Origin: Nocardia pseudobrasiliensis NBRC 108224
Lineage (GTDB): Bacteria > Actinomycetota > Actinomycetes > Mycobacteriales > Mycobacteriaceae
Direction: 5' to 3'
Assembly: GCF_001613105.1 (NCBI RefSeq)
Contig: NZ_BDBS01000063.1
Location: forward strand, 1 to 59,310
Length of the DNA: 59,310 nt
How positions within the stretch are numbered: position 1 is the first letter of the stretch; each line of letters starts with the position of its first letter. The notes beneath the pieces are model-generated. The model was not told the DNA's origin. It saw only the letters and a program-made list of their open reading frames with translations, and made no database searches. This document shows, piece by piece, positions 10,392 through 19,203 of this stretch. A program made the translations under genes and the position numbers.

Positions 10392-10409
10392 CGCGCGGTG
10401 AACCGCGCG
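10392..10409. promoter_or_regulatory. Palindrome between divergent lysR and lipoprotein genes
   Basis: CGCGCGGT (10392-10399) and ACCGCGCG (10402-10409) form a perfect 8-bp dyad with a 2-nt centre. The centre is too short for a good hairpin, so a protein-binding site is more likely. It sits 41 nt upstream of the lysR start and 35 nt upstream of the lipoprotein start. Confidence 0.4.
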
Positions 10410-10444
10410 CGGTTGGGATACCGGTGGCGGGTTATCCACTCGGC

Positions 10445-10825
10445 ATGCACCGCATCGTATTCACCGTGTCCGTCGTGATCGCGGCACTGCTTCCGGCCTC
10501 GTGTGACTATGTGGGCGGCGGCAGTTCGGTCGCGCCGTCCAGCGAGGGCCCGTCGTACGGCACCACCACCTCCGCGTTGCCCAGCGCTCCCGTGCGAGCG
10601 CCCTCGGGCACCGCGCCCGGGCAGGTCCGCCGCCAGTCCTGTAAGGACCTGGTGGACAAGCTGAACAAGATCCGCGACGAACAGGGCCAGCCGGGCGTCG
10701 ACCGGGCGGTCGCGGACGCCATCGCCGAGTATCCGACCAAACCCGACTGGCCGGTCCTCACCCCGGATCAGCGGCAGGCGGCCGTCGACGGCGCGCACGA
10801 CGCGGCAACGGGCAAGTGCCCCTGA
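10445..10825 (+). CDS. Small putative lipoprotein
   Basis: A 126-aa protein starting MHRIVFTVSVVIAALLPASC, a signal peptide with a lipobox-like LPASC and acceptor Cys20. A Ser/Thr/Pro/Gly-rich stretch follows, then a charged helical segment (CKDLVDKLNKIRDEQ) and a final Cys two residues from the end. ATG 10445 is used because it starts directly at the signal peptide; an in-frame GTG at 10424 would add seven residues. No known domain recognised. Divergent LysR gene upstream. Confidence 0.6.
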   Translation: MHRIVFTVSVVIAALLPASCDYVGGGSSVAPSSEGPSYGTTTSALPSAPVRAPSGTAPGQVRRQSCKDLVDKLNKIRDEQGQPGVDRAVADAIAEYPTKPDWPVLTPDQRQAAVDGAHDAATGKCP

Positions 10826-10892
10826 TCATTCCACCGTTGTCTGAGACCGCGAGTACCATATATCCTTGAGGGACCCGCCGGAGGAGGCACCG

Positions 10893-11882
10893 ATGACGTT
10901 GTCCGACACCCGCCGCACCGATCCGTTCGGCCCCGCGTACCGCGAGACCCTGCAAACCCTGTCCGAGGGCTCGGTGCATCGGAATTTCGATCCCTATCTC
11001 GATATCGACTGGGACGGTCCGGAATTCGCGATCGATCCGGACGATCCGCGCTGGATACTCGATCCGGAGATAGATCCGCTCGGCGCGACGCGCTGGTATC
11101 GCGAACAGTCCCGCGACAGGCAGATCGAGATCGGCAAGTGGCGCATCGCGAATGCGATCAAGGTCGGCGCCGCATTCGAGAGCGTGCTCATTCGCGGGAT
11201 GATGCAGTACATCATGAAGCTGCCCAACGGCTCCCCCGAATTCCGGTACTGCCTGCACGAGATGACCGAGGAATGCAATCACATCCAGATGTTCCAGGAA
11301 CTGGTGAATCGGATCGGGGTGGACGTTCCCGGTATGCGGCCGGTGTTCCGGATGCTGTCGCCGTTCATCGGGGTGGCCGGTGGTTACGCGCACATCATCC
11401 TGTTCATCGGCATTCTCGGCGGCGAGGAGCCGATCGATCACTATCAGAAGGCGCTGATCCGGGCCGGCGGCGATATTCCCCCGGCGGTCCTGCGCACCAT
11501 GGAGATTCATATCGCCGAGGAGGCTCGGCACATCTCCTTCGCCCACGAATATCTCACCGCGCATATCGAGCGGCTGGGACTGCCGTCGAAGGCGGTGTGC
11601 GCCCTGGCCTTTCCGATGGCCATGCGGTGGCTGGCCGGTGAGATCATGGCTCCCCCGCGCTCGTTCGCACGGCAATTCGACATTCCGCGCGAGGTGATGC
11701 GCGAGGCGTTCTGGCGCGCACCGAATTCGCGTCGGATCCTGTCGGGCTATTTCGACGATGTGCGCAAACTCGCGGATGATCTCGGGCTGATGAAACCGCC
11801 CGCGCGGCTGCTGTGGCGGGCGCTGGGCATCGACGGACCGACCTCGCGCTACCGCAGCGAACCGCTGCGGCGCGCCGCCTGA
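10893..11882 (+). CDS. AurF-family diiron oxygenase
   Basis: A 329-aa protein of the AurF (p-aminobenzoate N-oxygenase) family. The diiron ligand pattern is visible: E in FESVLIRGMM, E-x2-H in TEECNHIQMF, and H-x3-E-x2-H in EIHIAEEARHI, with the same spacing as AurF His223/Glu227/His230. Family enzymes use dioxygen on amines or related substrates; many actinobacterial members have no known substrate. ATG 10893 is chosen because GAGGAGG (10881-10887) precedes it. No reductase is next to it. Its end overlaps the convergent TetR gene by 34 nt. Confidence 0.88.
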   Translation: MTLSDTRRTDPFGPAYRETLQTLSEGSVHRNFDPYLDIDWDGPEFAIDPDDPRWILDPEIDPLGATRWYREQSRDRQIEIGKWRIANAIKVGAAFESVLIRGMMQYIMKLPNGSPEFRYCLHEMTEECNHIQMFQELVNRIGVDVPGMRPVFRMLSPFIGVAGGYAHIILFIGILGGEEPIDHYQKALIRAGGDIPPAVLRTMEIHIAEEARHISFAHEYLTAHIERLGLPSKAVCALAFPMAMRWLAGEIMAPPRSFARQFDIPREVMREAFWRAPNSRRILSGYFDDVRKLADDLGLMKPPARLLWRALGIDGPTSRYRSEPLRRAA

Positions 11883-12628
11883 TCCGGCACGGGCGTCGCC
11901 AGGTCGTCGAGCAGTTCCAGCAGCGGCTGATTCGGATCGAGAACGATGCCGTGCGCGCGGGATACGCCGTCGAGAATGCTCCACGCATAGCTCGCGATCT
12001 CGGCGATGAGCGCGCCGCGACTCAGCGCCGGATCCGGATCGCGCGCCCAGCGGGTGACCGTGGCCTCGGTCATCGACACGATCGCGAAGGTCATGGTGTC
12101 GATCACGGGCGGGTCGGCCACGCCGACCACGCCCGCCAGGCCGGTCACCAGCCGCGCGGCCCGATCGGTGATCGCGGCGAGCAATCCGGTCAACGCGTCG
12201 CGGTCCACCGGATCGTCGGCCGCGGGTCCGCCGCGCAGACATTCGTGCAGCCGGGGATGATCACCGATCCAGTCCACCACCACCCCGACCGCCCGGGCCA
12301 CGATCCGCGCGATCGAACCGTCGGCGATATCCAGCGCGGTGTCCAGCGCGTCGGTGAATCGGGCCGCGATCTCCGAGCGCACCCGCCGATCCAATTCGTC
12401 GCGCCCCGAGAATTGCCGATACAGCACCGATTTCGCCAGTCCGGACCGGTCGGCGATCTGCTGGGAGGAGATCGCCGCGCCGGGCACGCTCTCCTCCACC
12501 AGTTCGATCGCCGCCGCGATGATCCGGGCCCGGCGTTCGGCATTGTGCGGCTCCCAGCGCGCCTGCCGCCCACCCGTCGCCTCCGCTGACGCATCCGACA
12601 CGTCCCGAGTGTATGCGGCGGCGGGCAT
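11849..12628 (-). CDS. TetR-family regulator
   Basis: A 259-aa regulator with an N-terminal TetR helix-turn-helix (ISSQQIADRSGLAKSVLYRQF) at about residues 50-75. ATG 12628 lies 1 nt after the stop of the SnoaL-like gene; an in-frame ATG at 12670 would run into that gene. It appears to be the last gene of the carotenoid-oxygenase/SnoaL/TetR operon and may control it or the convergent AurF gene, whose end it overlaps by 34 nt. Its ligand is unknown. Confidence 0.85.
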   Translation of the reverse strand: MPAAAYTRDVSDASAEATGGRQARWEPHNAERRARIIAAAIELVEESVPGAAISSQQIADRSGLAKSVLYRQFSGRDELDRRVRSEIAARFTDALDTALDIADGSIARIVARAVGVVVDWIGDHPRLHECLRGGPAADDPVDRDALTGLLAAITDRAARLVTGLAGVVGVADPPVIDTMTFAIVSMTEATVTRWARDPDPALSRGALIAEIASYAWSILDGVSRAHGIVLDPNQPLLELLDDLATPVPDQAARRSGSLR

Positions 12629-12629
12629 T

Positions 12630-13061
12630 TCAGAACTGGACGCCGAGTTGGGCCAGCAGGACGTGAACATCGGAATTGAGCCAGTACTCGGCGAGTTCGC
12701 CGTCCTCGATGCGCAGGGTGTCGGTCCCGGTGAAGCTGATCGATGTGCCCTGCGGCGCGGTCGCCCCGGGGAAGCCGCCGCCGTAGGTTCCGGTGGCGAT
12801 CCAGCGCAGCGCGCTCAGGCAGCCGTCCACGATCGGGCCGACCTCGACGTGAAAGACCAGTTCCGAGAAGGCGGCCCGAATCCGGGCGATCCAGTCGACC
12901 AGTCCCTGCGGACCGCGTACCGCGCTGCCGTCGAACATGGCGGCGTGCACGGTGAAGTCGGGTGCGATGAGGCTGGTGGCGGCGCTGTAGTCGCCGTTCC
13001 ACAGGGCGATCCAGCCGGTGAGCAGTTCTTCGGCGCGGTCGGTGGCGGTGGTCGATTCCAT
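12630..13061 (-). CDS. SnoaL-like ester cyclase/isomerase family protein
   Basis: A 143-aa SnoaL-fold protein: ELLTGWIALWNGDYSAATSLIAPDF opening helix region, GPQGLVDWIARIRAAF, the TGTYGGGFPG loop, and TGTDTLRIEDGELAEYWLNSD. This layout is typical of the ester-cyclase/SnoaL branch. It lies 28 nt after the carotenoid oxygenase gene and immediately before the TetR gene on the same strand, suggesting it acts on the cleavage product or a related compound (inference). Confidence 0.82.
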   Translation of the reverse strand: MESTTATDRAEELLTGWIALWNGDYSAATSLIAPDFTVHAAMFDGSAVRGPQGLVDWIARIRAAFSELVFHVEVGPIVDGCLSALRWIATGTYGGGFPGATAPQGTSISFTGTDTLRIEDGELAEYWLNSDVHVLLAQLGVQF

Positions 13062-13089
13062 AATGAAACTCCTCGAGTGCGAGAGGTTT

Positions 13090-14439
13090 TCAGTGCTCGG
13101 ACGGGATCCAATGCCCGTGGATTCCGGCGGGCACGCGCTGCGGCAGATCCACCGCGGCGATCGGCTCGCTCAGATCGGCGGCATCGAGGATGAGCAGCTG
13201 GGCGGCATTCGCCTCGAGGTCGCTGACGATGGTCATGAGATAGCCGTCGTCCTCGCGGGTCGCGCCCGCGGCGGGAGCGAATACGGCCTCGCCGGGCATG
13301 CGGCCCGGGCCGTGGGCGAACAGCTCTCGCTGTCCGGTCCGGGTGTCGTATTTGACGGTGTGGTAGCCGCTCAGTCCCGCGCCCGGGAAGCCGACCGCGT
13401 AGCTGTAGCGGTTGACCACACCGGTGCGGTCGTCGTTGATCGCCGGGAATTCGATCACCAGATCGTCGAGACCCTCCTCGGTGGCCGTGCCGGTCGCGGG
13501 ATCGAGAATCCAGCGATGGAAGGTGCTGCCGACGCCGAGGGTGTCCGGATAGCCCGGCGCGCCGACCCACCACTTCCACGAGGTCTCCCACGCCGAACGG
13601 TCGAAGCGCGGGGCCTCCAGCACGATTCGGCCGCGATCGTCGATATAGGAATTCGTGACGTGCAGGATCGCGGCCTTGTTCGCCAATTCGAACCACATGA
13701 CCTGTCCGTCGCCGTGGCGGGGCAGGACGCCGATACGAAACGGCGCGGCGTCGTTCCAGCTGTAGGGGATGCCCGAATGCTCGTTGGGATCGAATTCGAC
13801 CGGCGAGTGCAGGAAGATCGCGTGCTCGGGGGTGATCGCGAAATCGTGCATGAGCGAGGGTCCCGCGCCATCGACCACGGTCGAGCGGACGATCTCGCCG
13901 GAGGCGTCGGCGACGTAGTAGATCAGATATGGCGGGAACGGGCTGTAGGAGTAGAAGTGCAGCTCACCGGTGACCGGATCCACCTTCGGGTGGGCGGTCA
14001 TCGAGCTGGTCAGTTTGCCGCCGAAGTCGTAGGCGCCGACCGTCTCCAGTTCACCGGTCACCTCCCACGGCAGATTCGCCTCCTGCAGCGCCAGATAGCG
14101 GCCGGCGTGGAAGATGATGTTGGTCGCGGCCGGGCTGACCTCGAGTTCGGTGCCGGTGAACGGAACGCCGTCCAGATAGGGCGTCTTCACCCAGCGGTTG
14201 CGGTACCACTGCGCGCGGCCGCCCGACAGGCGGATGCCGTGCAGCATGCCCGCGCCGCGGAACCAGTGGGTCGGCGTCACACCGGGTTTGGGGTTGTGGC
14301 CGTTGCGGAAGTAGCGGCCGTCCAGATCATCGGGCAGCGTCCCGTGCACCTTCAGCTCGAACGCGGTGAGCTCGTCGGCGGTCGGTTCGAAATGACCGCT
14401 GAGGTACGGCGGCCGGTTGGCTTCGGTGTGGTTTTCCAT
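13090..14439 (-). CDS. Carotenoid cleavage oxygenase family protein
   Basis: A 449-aa member of the RPE65/lignostilbene/carotenoid cleavage dioxygenase family. Its seven-bladed propeller binds Fe(II) by four His, visible at about His150 (MTAHPKVDP), His198 (LMHDFAITPEH), His260 (AILHVTN) and His441 (GIHGHW). The N-terminal GRYFRNGHNPKPG and HWFRGAGMLHG segments are family hallmarks. It oxidatively splits a conjugated double bond of a carotenoid, apocarotenoid or stilbene; which one is not decidable. No phytoene or lycopene genes are nearby. First gene of a three-gene leftward operon, divergent from the LuxR-type regulator. Confidence 0.92.
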   Translation of the reverse strand: MENHTEANRPPYLSGHFEPTADELTAFELKVHGTLPDDLDGRYFRNGHNPKPGVTPTHWFRGAGMLHGIRLSGGRAQWYRNRWVKTPYLDGVPFTGTELEVSPAATNIIFHAGRYLALQEANLPWEVTGELETVGAYDFGGKLTSSMTAHPKVDPVTGELHFYSYSPFPPYLIYYVADASGEIVRSTVVDGAGPSLMHDFAITPEHAIFLHSPVEFDPNEHSGIPYSWNDAAPFRIGVLPRHGDGQVMWFELANKAAILHVTNSYIDDRGRIVLEAPRFDRSAWETSWKWWVGAPGYPDTLGVGSTFHRWILDPATGTATEEGLDDLVIEFPAINDDRTGVVNRYSYAVGFPGAGLSGYHTVKYDTRTGQRELFAHGPGRMPGEAVFAPAAGATREDDGYLMTIVSDLEANAAQLLILDAADLSEPIAAVDLPQRVPAGIHGHWIPSEH

Positions 14440-14536
14440 GCGATGAGCTTCGCGTTCGGCCGAATGCGTTCGCGTCGGTGATACCTACCTATCCCGACGT
14501 GCCACCCACCGACTCATCGGTCATGATGCAGGGGAT

Positions 14537-17152
14537 ATGGATTCCTTGATCGGACGCCGGGACGAAATGGCGCGACTGCGCACCCTGTTGGACGAGGCGA
14601 AGCGGTCGCACGGCGGCGCGCTGCTGGTACTGGGCGAGGCGGGAATCGGCAAGAGCGCGTTGCTGGCCGAACTCGGCGAATCGGCCGCCGGATTCGTGGT
14701 TCTCCGCGCGGTGGGCGCGGAATTCGAGACCGAGCTGCCGTATTCGGGGCTGCATCAGCTGTGCTCGTCGGCGCTGACGCATCTGGACCGGCTGCCGCCC
14801 GCGCAGGGCCGGGCGCTGCGGATCGCGTTCGGCATGGAGGTCGGCACACCCGATCCGTTCCTGGTCGGGGCCGCGACGCTCGGACTGCTACTGGAATACG
14901 ACGGACCGGTGCTGTGCCTGGTCGACGACGCGCATTGGCTCGATCGCGAATCGGCGCGGGCGCTGGCCTTCGTGGCGCGCCGCGTCGATGCCGAACGGGT
15001 GGCGATGGTATTCGCGGCGCGTGAGGACGCGGGTGAGCTGAATCCGCTGCCGCGGTTGGCGGTCGAACGACTCGGTGAGGCCGAGGCCGATGCGCTGTTG
15101 GCGCGGGAGTTGCGCGGGCCGCTGGACGATCGGGTGCGGGCCCGCATTCTGGCCGAGGCGCGCGGCAATCCGCTGGCGCTGCTGGAACTGCCCCGGACCA
15201 CTGGATTGGGCGCGCTGGCAGGCGGATTCGAGCTGCCCGCTCCGGCCGCCGCCGAGCGCAGCTACCGCGCCCGGCTCGCGGTGCTGCCCGAATCGGTTCG
15301 GCTGCTGCTGACCGTCGCCGCGGCCGAACCGGTCGGCGATCCCGGTCTGCTGTGGCGGGCGGCGGCGTTGCTCGGGGTGGCGGGGGCGGCCGATGAGGAG
15401 GTGCCGCTGGTCGAGTTCGGTACGCGGGTGCGGTTCGTACATCCGCTGGCCCGGTCGGCGGTGTATCAGGCGGCGAGCGATCGGGATCGGCGGCGCGCGC
15501 ACGACGCGCTGGCGCGGGTGAGCGATCCGGTCGCCGATCCGGACCGGGTGGCCTGGCATCGCGCGCAGGCCAGTGTCGGTCCGGATGCGGAGGTGGCCGC
15601 GGCGCTGGCGCTTTCGGCCGCCCGCGCACAAGCCCGCGGCGGGGTGGCGGCCGCGGCGGCGTTCCTGGAGCGTTCGGCCGCACTGACATTCGATCCCGAA
15701 CTGCGGGCCGAGCGGGTGCTGGCGGCGGTGCAGGCCAAACTGTCGGCGGGTGATTTCGACGCCGCGGCCGAATTGTTGTCGACCGTCGATTCCGAGGATC
15801 CGCAGGCGGATCTGCTGCGCGGGCGAATCTCGTTCGCCCGCTATCGCGGCGGCGATCATCCCACCGGGCATCTGCTCCGCGCGGCCGCGAAACTGGCCGG
15901 GCGCGAACCGGATCGGGCCCGGGACTGCTATCTGGACGCGATCGAGACCGCGGTGCTCATCGGCGGTCTGGACGCGGTGATCGCGGCCGCGCGGACCGCG
16001 CCTCGGGCATCGGAGCATCCGATAAGCGCCGATCTGCTGCTCGACGGCATGATCGCGCTGTTCACCGAGGGGCATGCGGCCGCGGCGAAACTATTGCGCC
16101 CGCTCGTCGCCGATGGTGACGACGAGGTCTGGAGCAGGTGGCCGACCCTCGGTTTCCTGCTCGCGCTGGAGCTGTGGGACGCCGAGGCCATGCGCGGCAT
16201 CGGGACGCGCGTCGCCGCGGCGGGCCGCGGTTCCGGCTCGTTCCACATGCTGCCGATCGGATTGGCCATGCTCGCCACCGTCACCGCGCACAGCGGCGAT
16301 TTCGGTGCGGCGCAGGCGATGATCTCCGAAGAGGAGGCGATCGCGGCGGCCACCGGCGCGGCCCCGCTGGTGTACCCGCGCATCCATCTGGCCGCGCTCC
16401 GCGGCCGCCGCGCCGAGGCCGAGGAGTTGTTCGCCACGGCCGGACCCCATCTGACCCTCAGCGTCCACTACGCGACCGCCGTACTGCACAACGGCCTGGC
16501 CGATTACCCCACGGCCCTGCGTGCGGCCGAAAAGGCCGTCGCCACCGGCGATCTCGGCATCGCCGGACTCGCCCTGCCCGAATTGATCGAGGCCGCGACG
16601 CACTGCGGCGCGCCCGAGGCGGCCCGCACCGCGCTCACCGACCTGACCGAACGCATCGGCCCCGACGGCCACCCGTGGGGCATCGGCGTCGAAGCCTGCG
16701 CGGGGGCGATGGTGCACGAGGACGAGGACGCCTACCGCCACGCTCTGGCCGTACTGGAAACCAGTCCGATGGCGATCTGGCGCGCCCGCGCCCATTTGCT
16801 CTACGGCGAATGGCTACGCCGCAAAGGCCGCCGCCGCGAGGCCCGCGCCGAACTACGCCGAGCCCACGACCAACTCACGGAGCTGGGCGCCGAAGCCTTC
16901 GCCGCCCGAGCCGCCGCCGAACTCCGAGCCACCGGCGAACACGCCCGCCGCCGCACCACCCAACCCTCCGACACCCTCACCGTCCAGGAAGTCCACATAG
17001 CCCGCCTGGCCGCCACCGGCTCCACCTCCAAAGAAATAGCCGCCACCCTGTTCCTCAGCCCCCGCACGGTAGACGCCCACCTACGCAACATCTTCCGCAA
17101 ACTATCGATCACCTCCAGGCGACAACTACGAGACGTCCCGGCCCTGCGGTGA
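14537..17152 (+). CDS. Large ATP-binding LuxR-family (LAL-type) regulator
   Basis: An 871-aa regulator: N-terminal AAA/NTPase domain with Walker A GEAGIGKSA (about residues 34-42) and Walker B LCLVDDAHWLD (about 126-136), a long Ala/Leu-rich helical-repeat middle, and a C-terminal LuxR helix-turn-helix (LTVQEVHIARLAATGSTSKE, then RTVDAHLRNIFRKLS). ATG 14537 follows AGGGG. Divergent from the carotenoid oxygenase operon, which it may control (inference). From about 16.6 kb onward the coding strand changes from G-rich to C-rich synonymous usage. Its last 27 nt overlap the convergent mannosyltransferase gene. Confidence 0.92.
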   Translation: MDSLIGRRDEMARLRTLLDEAKRSHGGALLVLGEAGIGKSALLAELGESAAGFVVLRAVGAEFETELPYSGLHQLCSSALTHLDRLPPAQGRALRIAFGMEVGTPDPFLVGAATLGLLLEYDGPVLCLVDDAHWLDRESARALAFVARRVDAERVAMVFAAREDAGELNPLPRLAVERLGEAEADALLARELRGPLDDRVRARILAEARGNPLALLELPRTTGLGALAGGFELPAPAAAERSYRARLAVLPESVRLLLTVAAAEPVGDPGLLWRAAALLGVAGAADEEVPLVEFGTRVRFVHPLARSAVYQAASDRDRRRAHDALARVSDPVADPDRVAWHRAQASVGPDAEVAAALALSAARAQARGGVAAAAAFLERSAALTFDPELRAERVLAAVQAKLSAGDFDAAAELLSTVDSEDPQADLLRGRISFARYRGGDHPTGHLLRAAAKLAGREPDRARDCYLDAIETAVLIGGLDAVIAAARTAPRASEHPISADLLLDGMIALFTEGHAAAAKLLRPLVADGDDEVWSRWPTLGFLLALELWDAEAMRGIGTRVAAAGRGSGSFHMLPIGLAMLATVTAHSGDFGAAQAMISEEEAIAAATGAAPLVYPRIHLAALRGRRAEAEELFATAGPHLTLSVHYATAVLHNGLADYPTALRAAEKAVATGDLGIAGLALPELIEAATHCGAPEAARTALTDLTERIGPDGHPWGIGVEACAGAMVHEDEDAYRHALAVLETSPMAIWRARAHLLYGEWLRRKGRRREARAELRRAHDQLTELGAEAFAARAAAELRATGEHARRRTTQPSDTLTVQEVHIARLAATGSTSKEIAATLFLSPRTVDAHLRNIFRKLSITSRRQLRDVPALR

Positions 17153-18655
17153 CGAGAGCGCGATTCGGCGACGCGGCCACGGTAGTGCTTTTCGGGTCAG
17201 TGCGATGAAGGCGATCGTGACGAAGATGGTTGCCGAGGCCGCTTCGATGATCTGGAAAACGCCGAAATCCGCGCCGCGGGGCATTTGCAGGAGCGCGACG
17301 AGCACGGTCAGTAGGATCGCCGGACCGCGGAAGGTCGCGGTCCTGGCCCACGCGGCCAGTGGGACGATGGCCCACAGCAGGTACCACGGCTGCACCACCG
17401 GCGACAGCAGGACCAGTGCGCCCAGCGAAATACCCAGAGCGCCGATCGGATGCACCCGGCCGGCCCAGGCCCCCAGCAGCATTCGCAGCGCCACGAAGCC
17501 CGCGGCGGCCAGCGCGATCGGGCGGGTGATGCTCAGCAGCGCCGTGGTGTGATCGCCCAAACCCAGAAGGACACCGGCGAATCCGGTGACGATGCCGAGC
17601 GCGGTCGGCAGCGACATCCAACTGCGAACGGCCCGAGCGACATCCAGGGTGTAGATCCAGCCGAATCCCAGCCCGCTGCCCCAGCAGACGAACACGACGG
17701 TCGTCAGCGCGATCGTCGCCAGCACCGCCGCGACGGCCAGCACCGGACCCACTCGCCGGCCCCAATGCCGCGCCAGCGCCATTCCGACGAAACCCAGCGC
17801 GACGATCGCGGGCAGTTTCACCATCGCCGCCAGTGAGATCAACACCGCACCGGACACCAGCAGCGCCCACGCCCGTCGATCATCCAGACGTGGTGCGGCA
17901 CCGACGTTTTCGGGAAACGCCCGAAGGCAGATCTCCGAACCGGTCAGCATGAGCCCCAGCATCAAGGTCTCGTTGTGCACCCCGGCGATCAGATGGAACA
18001 GCACCAGCGGATTGGCCGCACCCAGCCACAGCGCGGCCACCGGCGACACCCCGCACCGGCGAGCCAGCCGCGGCAGCGCCCAGACGATCAGCGCCAGACC
18101 GCCGAGTTCGAGCAGCCGATGCGCCCAGACACCGAGCAGAATATCGTCGCCGGTCAGTTCGGCGATACCGCGCCCGATCCACAGAAACAGCGGCTCGTAG
18201 GGCGCGGGCGTCGCACGCCAGATATTGGGCACATTATTGGTGAGAATATTGTCCAGCCCGAGCCCGGCCGCCGGGCCGACCACATACGGATCCATCCCGC
18301 GCTGCGCGATTTCGCTCTGTGCCAGATACGAATACACGTCATTGGAGAACATCGGCGGCGCGACCACCAGCGGCGCCGACCACACCGCCAGCGTGCGCAC
18401 GAGCTGAGCGCGACTCGATCGCGGCGCGCACGCGCCGACGGCGAAGCGCCCCAGCAGCAACCATGCCAGCACCACCGCGACCACGCCGATCATGCACATC
18501 GCCAACATAGACGTCGGAACCCGCGCGAACAGCCCCGCCACCCGCATTCCCGAGACGGGATTCTGCTGAACCGGCTGCGCGCCGACGCCCAGCGCGCTGA
18601 TCGCCATGACCGCCGTACCGGTCGCCCCCAGCAATCGAATCCGCCGGATCCCCAT
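17126..18655 (-). CDS. MptB-type polyprenol-phosphomannose mannosyltransferase, second copy
   Basis: A 509-aa GT-C membrane glycosyltransferase of the MptA/MptB family, which uses polyprenyl-phosphomannose to extend the alpha-1,6-mannan of lipomannan. Many hydrophobic helices; the conserved catalytic-loop acid is in SNDVYSYLAQSEIA. Long segments match the copy at 45.2-46.9 kb (RGMDPYVVGPA, NPLVLFHL, GLGDHTTALLSITRPIA, VQPWYLLWAIVPLAAWA, MPRGADFGVFQI). It lacks the longer N-terminus of that copy. ATG 18655 is chosen (GGTGGA upstream); GTG 18667 is possible. Unlike the SUF-linked copy, its neighbours are a regulator and a VOC protein. Confidence 0.88.
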   Translation of the reverse strand: MGIRRIRLLGATGTAVMAISALGVGAQPVQQNPVSGMRVAGLFARVPTSMLAMCMIGVVAVVLAWLLLGRFAVGACAPRSSRAQLVRTLAVWSAPLVVAPPMFSNDVYSYLAQSEIAQRGMDPYVVGPAAGLGLDNILTNNVPNIWRATPAPYEPLFLWIGRGIAELTGDDILLGVWAHRLLELGGLALIVWALPRLARRCGVSPVAALWLGAANPLVLFHLIAGVHNETLMLGLMLTGSEICLRAFPENVGAAPRLDDRRAWALLVSGAVLISLAAMVKLPAIVALGFVGMALARHWGRRVGPVLAVAAVLATIALTTVVFVCWGSGLGFGWIYTLDVARAVRSWMSLPTALGIVTGFAGVLLGLGDHTTALLSITRPIALAAAGFVALRMLLGAWAGRVHPIGALGISLGALVLLSPVVQPWYLLWAIVPLAAWARTATFRGPAILLTVLVALLQMPRGADFGVFQIIEAASATIFVTIAFIALTRKALPWPRRRIALSSPQGRDVS

Positions 18656-18790
18656 CGGATTTTCCACCGCCCGCACCCCGGCGAGCCTAGCCGTCGCCGA
18701 TCGGTCAGGAATCGAGAAGCCGCGCACCGGCCCACGGCCATAACGTTTCCGGCGACGGAGTTCGAAACAACGAATCAAGGAGTACCTCCG

Positions 18791-19135
18791 ATGACGAACA
18801 CACTCGACGCGATCCTCTACCCGGTGACCGACATCGAGGCGGCCAAGGCCCAGTTCACCGCCCTGCTCGGTGTCGAACCCGCCATGGATCAGCCCTATTA
18901 CGTGCATTTCGAGACCCCCGGCGGCCAGGCGGTCGGCCTGGTACCCGATGGGCAGGCCCGCGGCATGATCGGCGCGACCGCCTTCTGGACCGTCGACGAT
19001 ATCGACGCCCACGTCAAGACGCTGGTCGAGGCGGGCGGGACCGTCACCGAGGAGGCCCACGACGTGGGCGGCGGCAAGCTGGTCGCGATCGTGAAGGACG
19101 CCCAGGGCAATGTGATCGGCCTGGCCCAGTCCTGA
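18791..19135 (+). CDS. VOC (glyoxalase-fold) family protein
   Basis: A 114-aa single-chain VOC protein: ILYPVTDIEAAKAQFTALLG opens the first beta-alpha-beta-beta-beta unit, and FWTVDDIDAHVKTLVEAGG plus DAQGNVIGLAQS make the second. AAGGAG (18778-18783) sits 7 nt before ATG 18791, fixing the start. Members include glyoxalases, dioxygenases and resistance proteins; metal ligands are not convincingly conserved, so no activity is proposed. Divergent from the mannosyltransferase gene. Confidence 0.88.
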   Translation: MTNTLDAILYPVTDIEAAKAQFTALLGVEPAMDQPYYVHFETPGGQAVGLVPDGQARGMIGATAFWTVDDIDAHVKTLVEAGGTVTEEAHDVGGGKLVAIVKDAQGNVIGLAQS

Positions 19136-19203
19136 CCTTCGGCGATTGCGCCGGACGCCGTTTCGCCGGACAATCCGGGCCATTCGTCAGTACTCTCGAA
19201 CCT

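Noticed and set aside
18656..19183. N-terminal extension of the mannosyltransferase at 17.1 kb
   Set aside because: The extension would run through the VOC gene on the opposite strand; family membership begins at MGIRRIRLLGATG.
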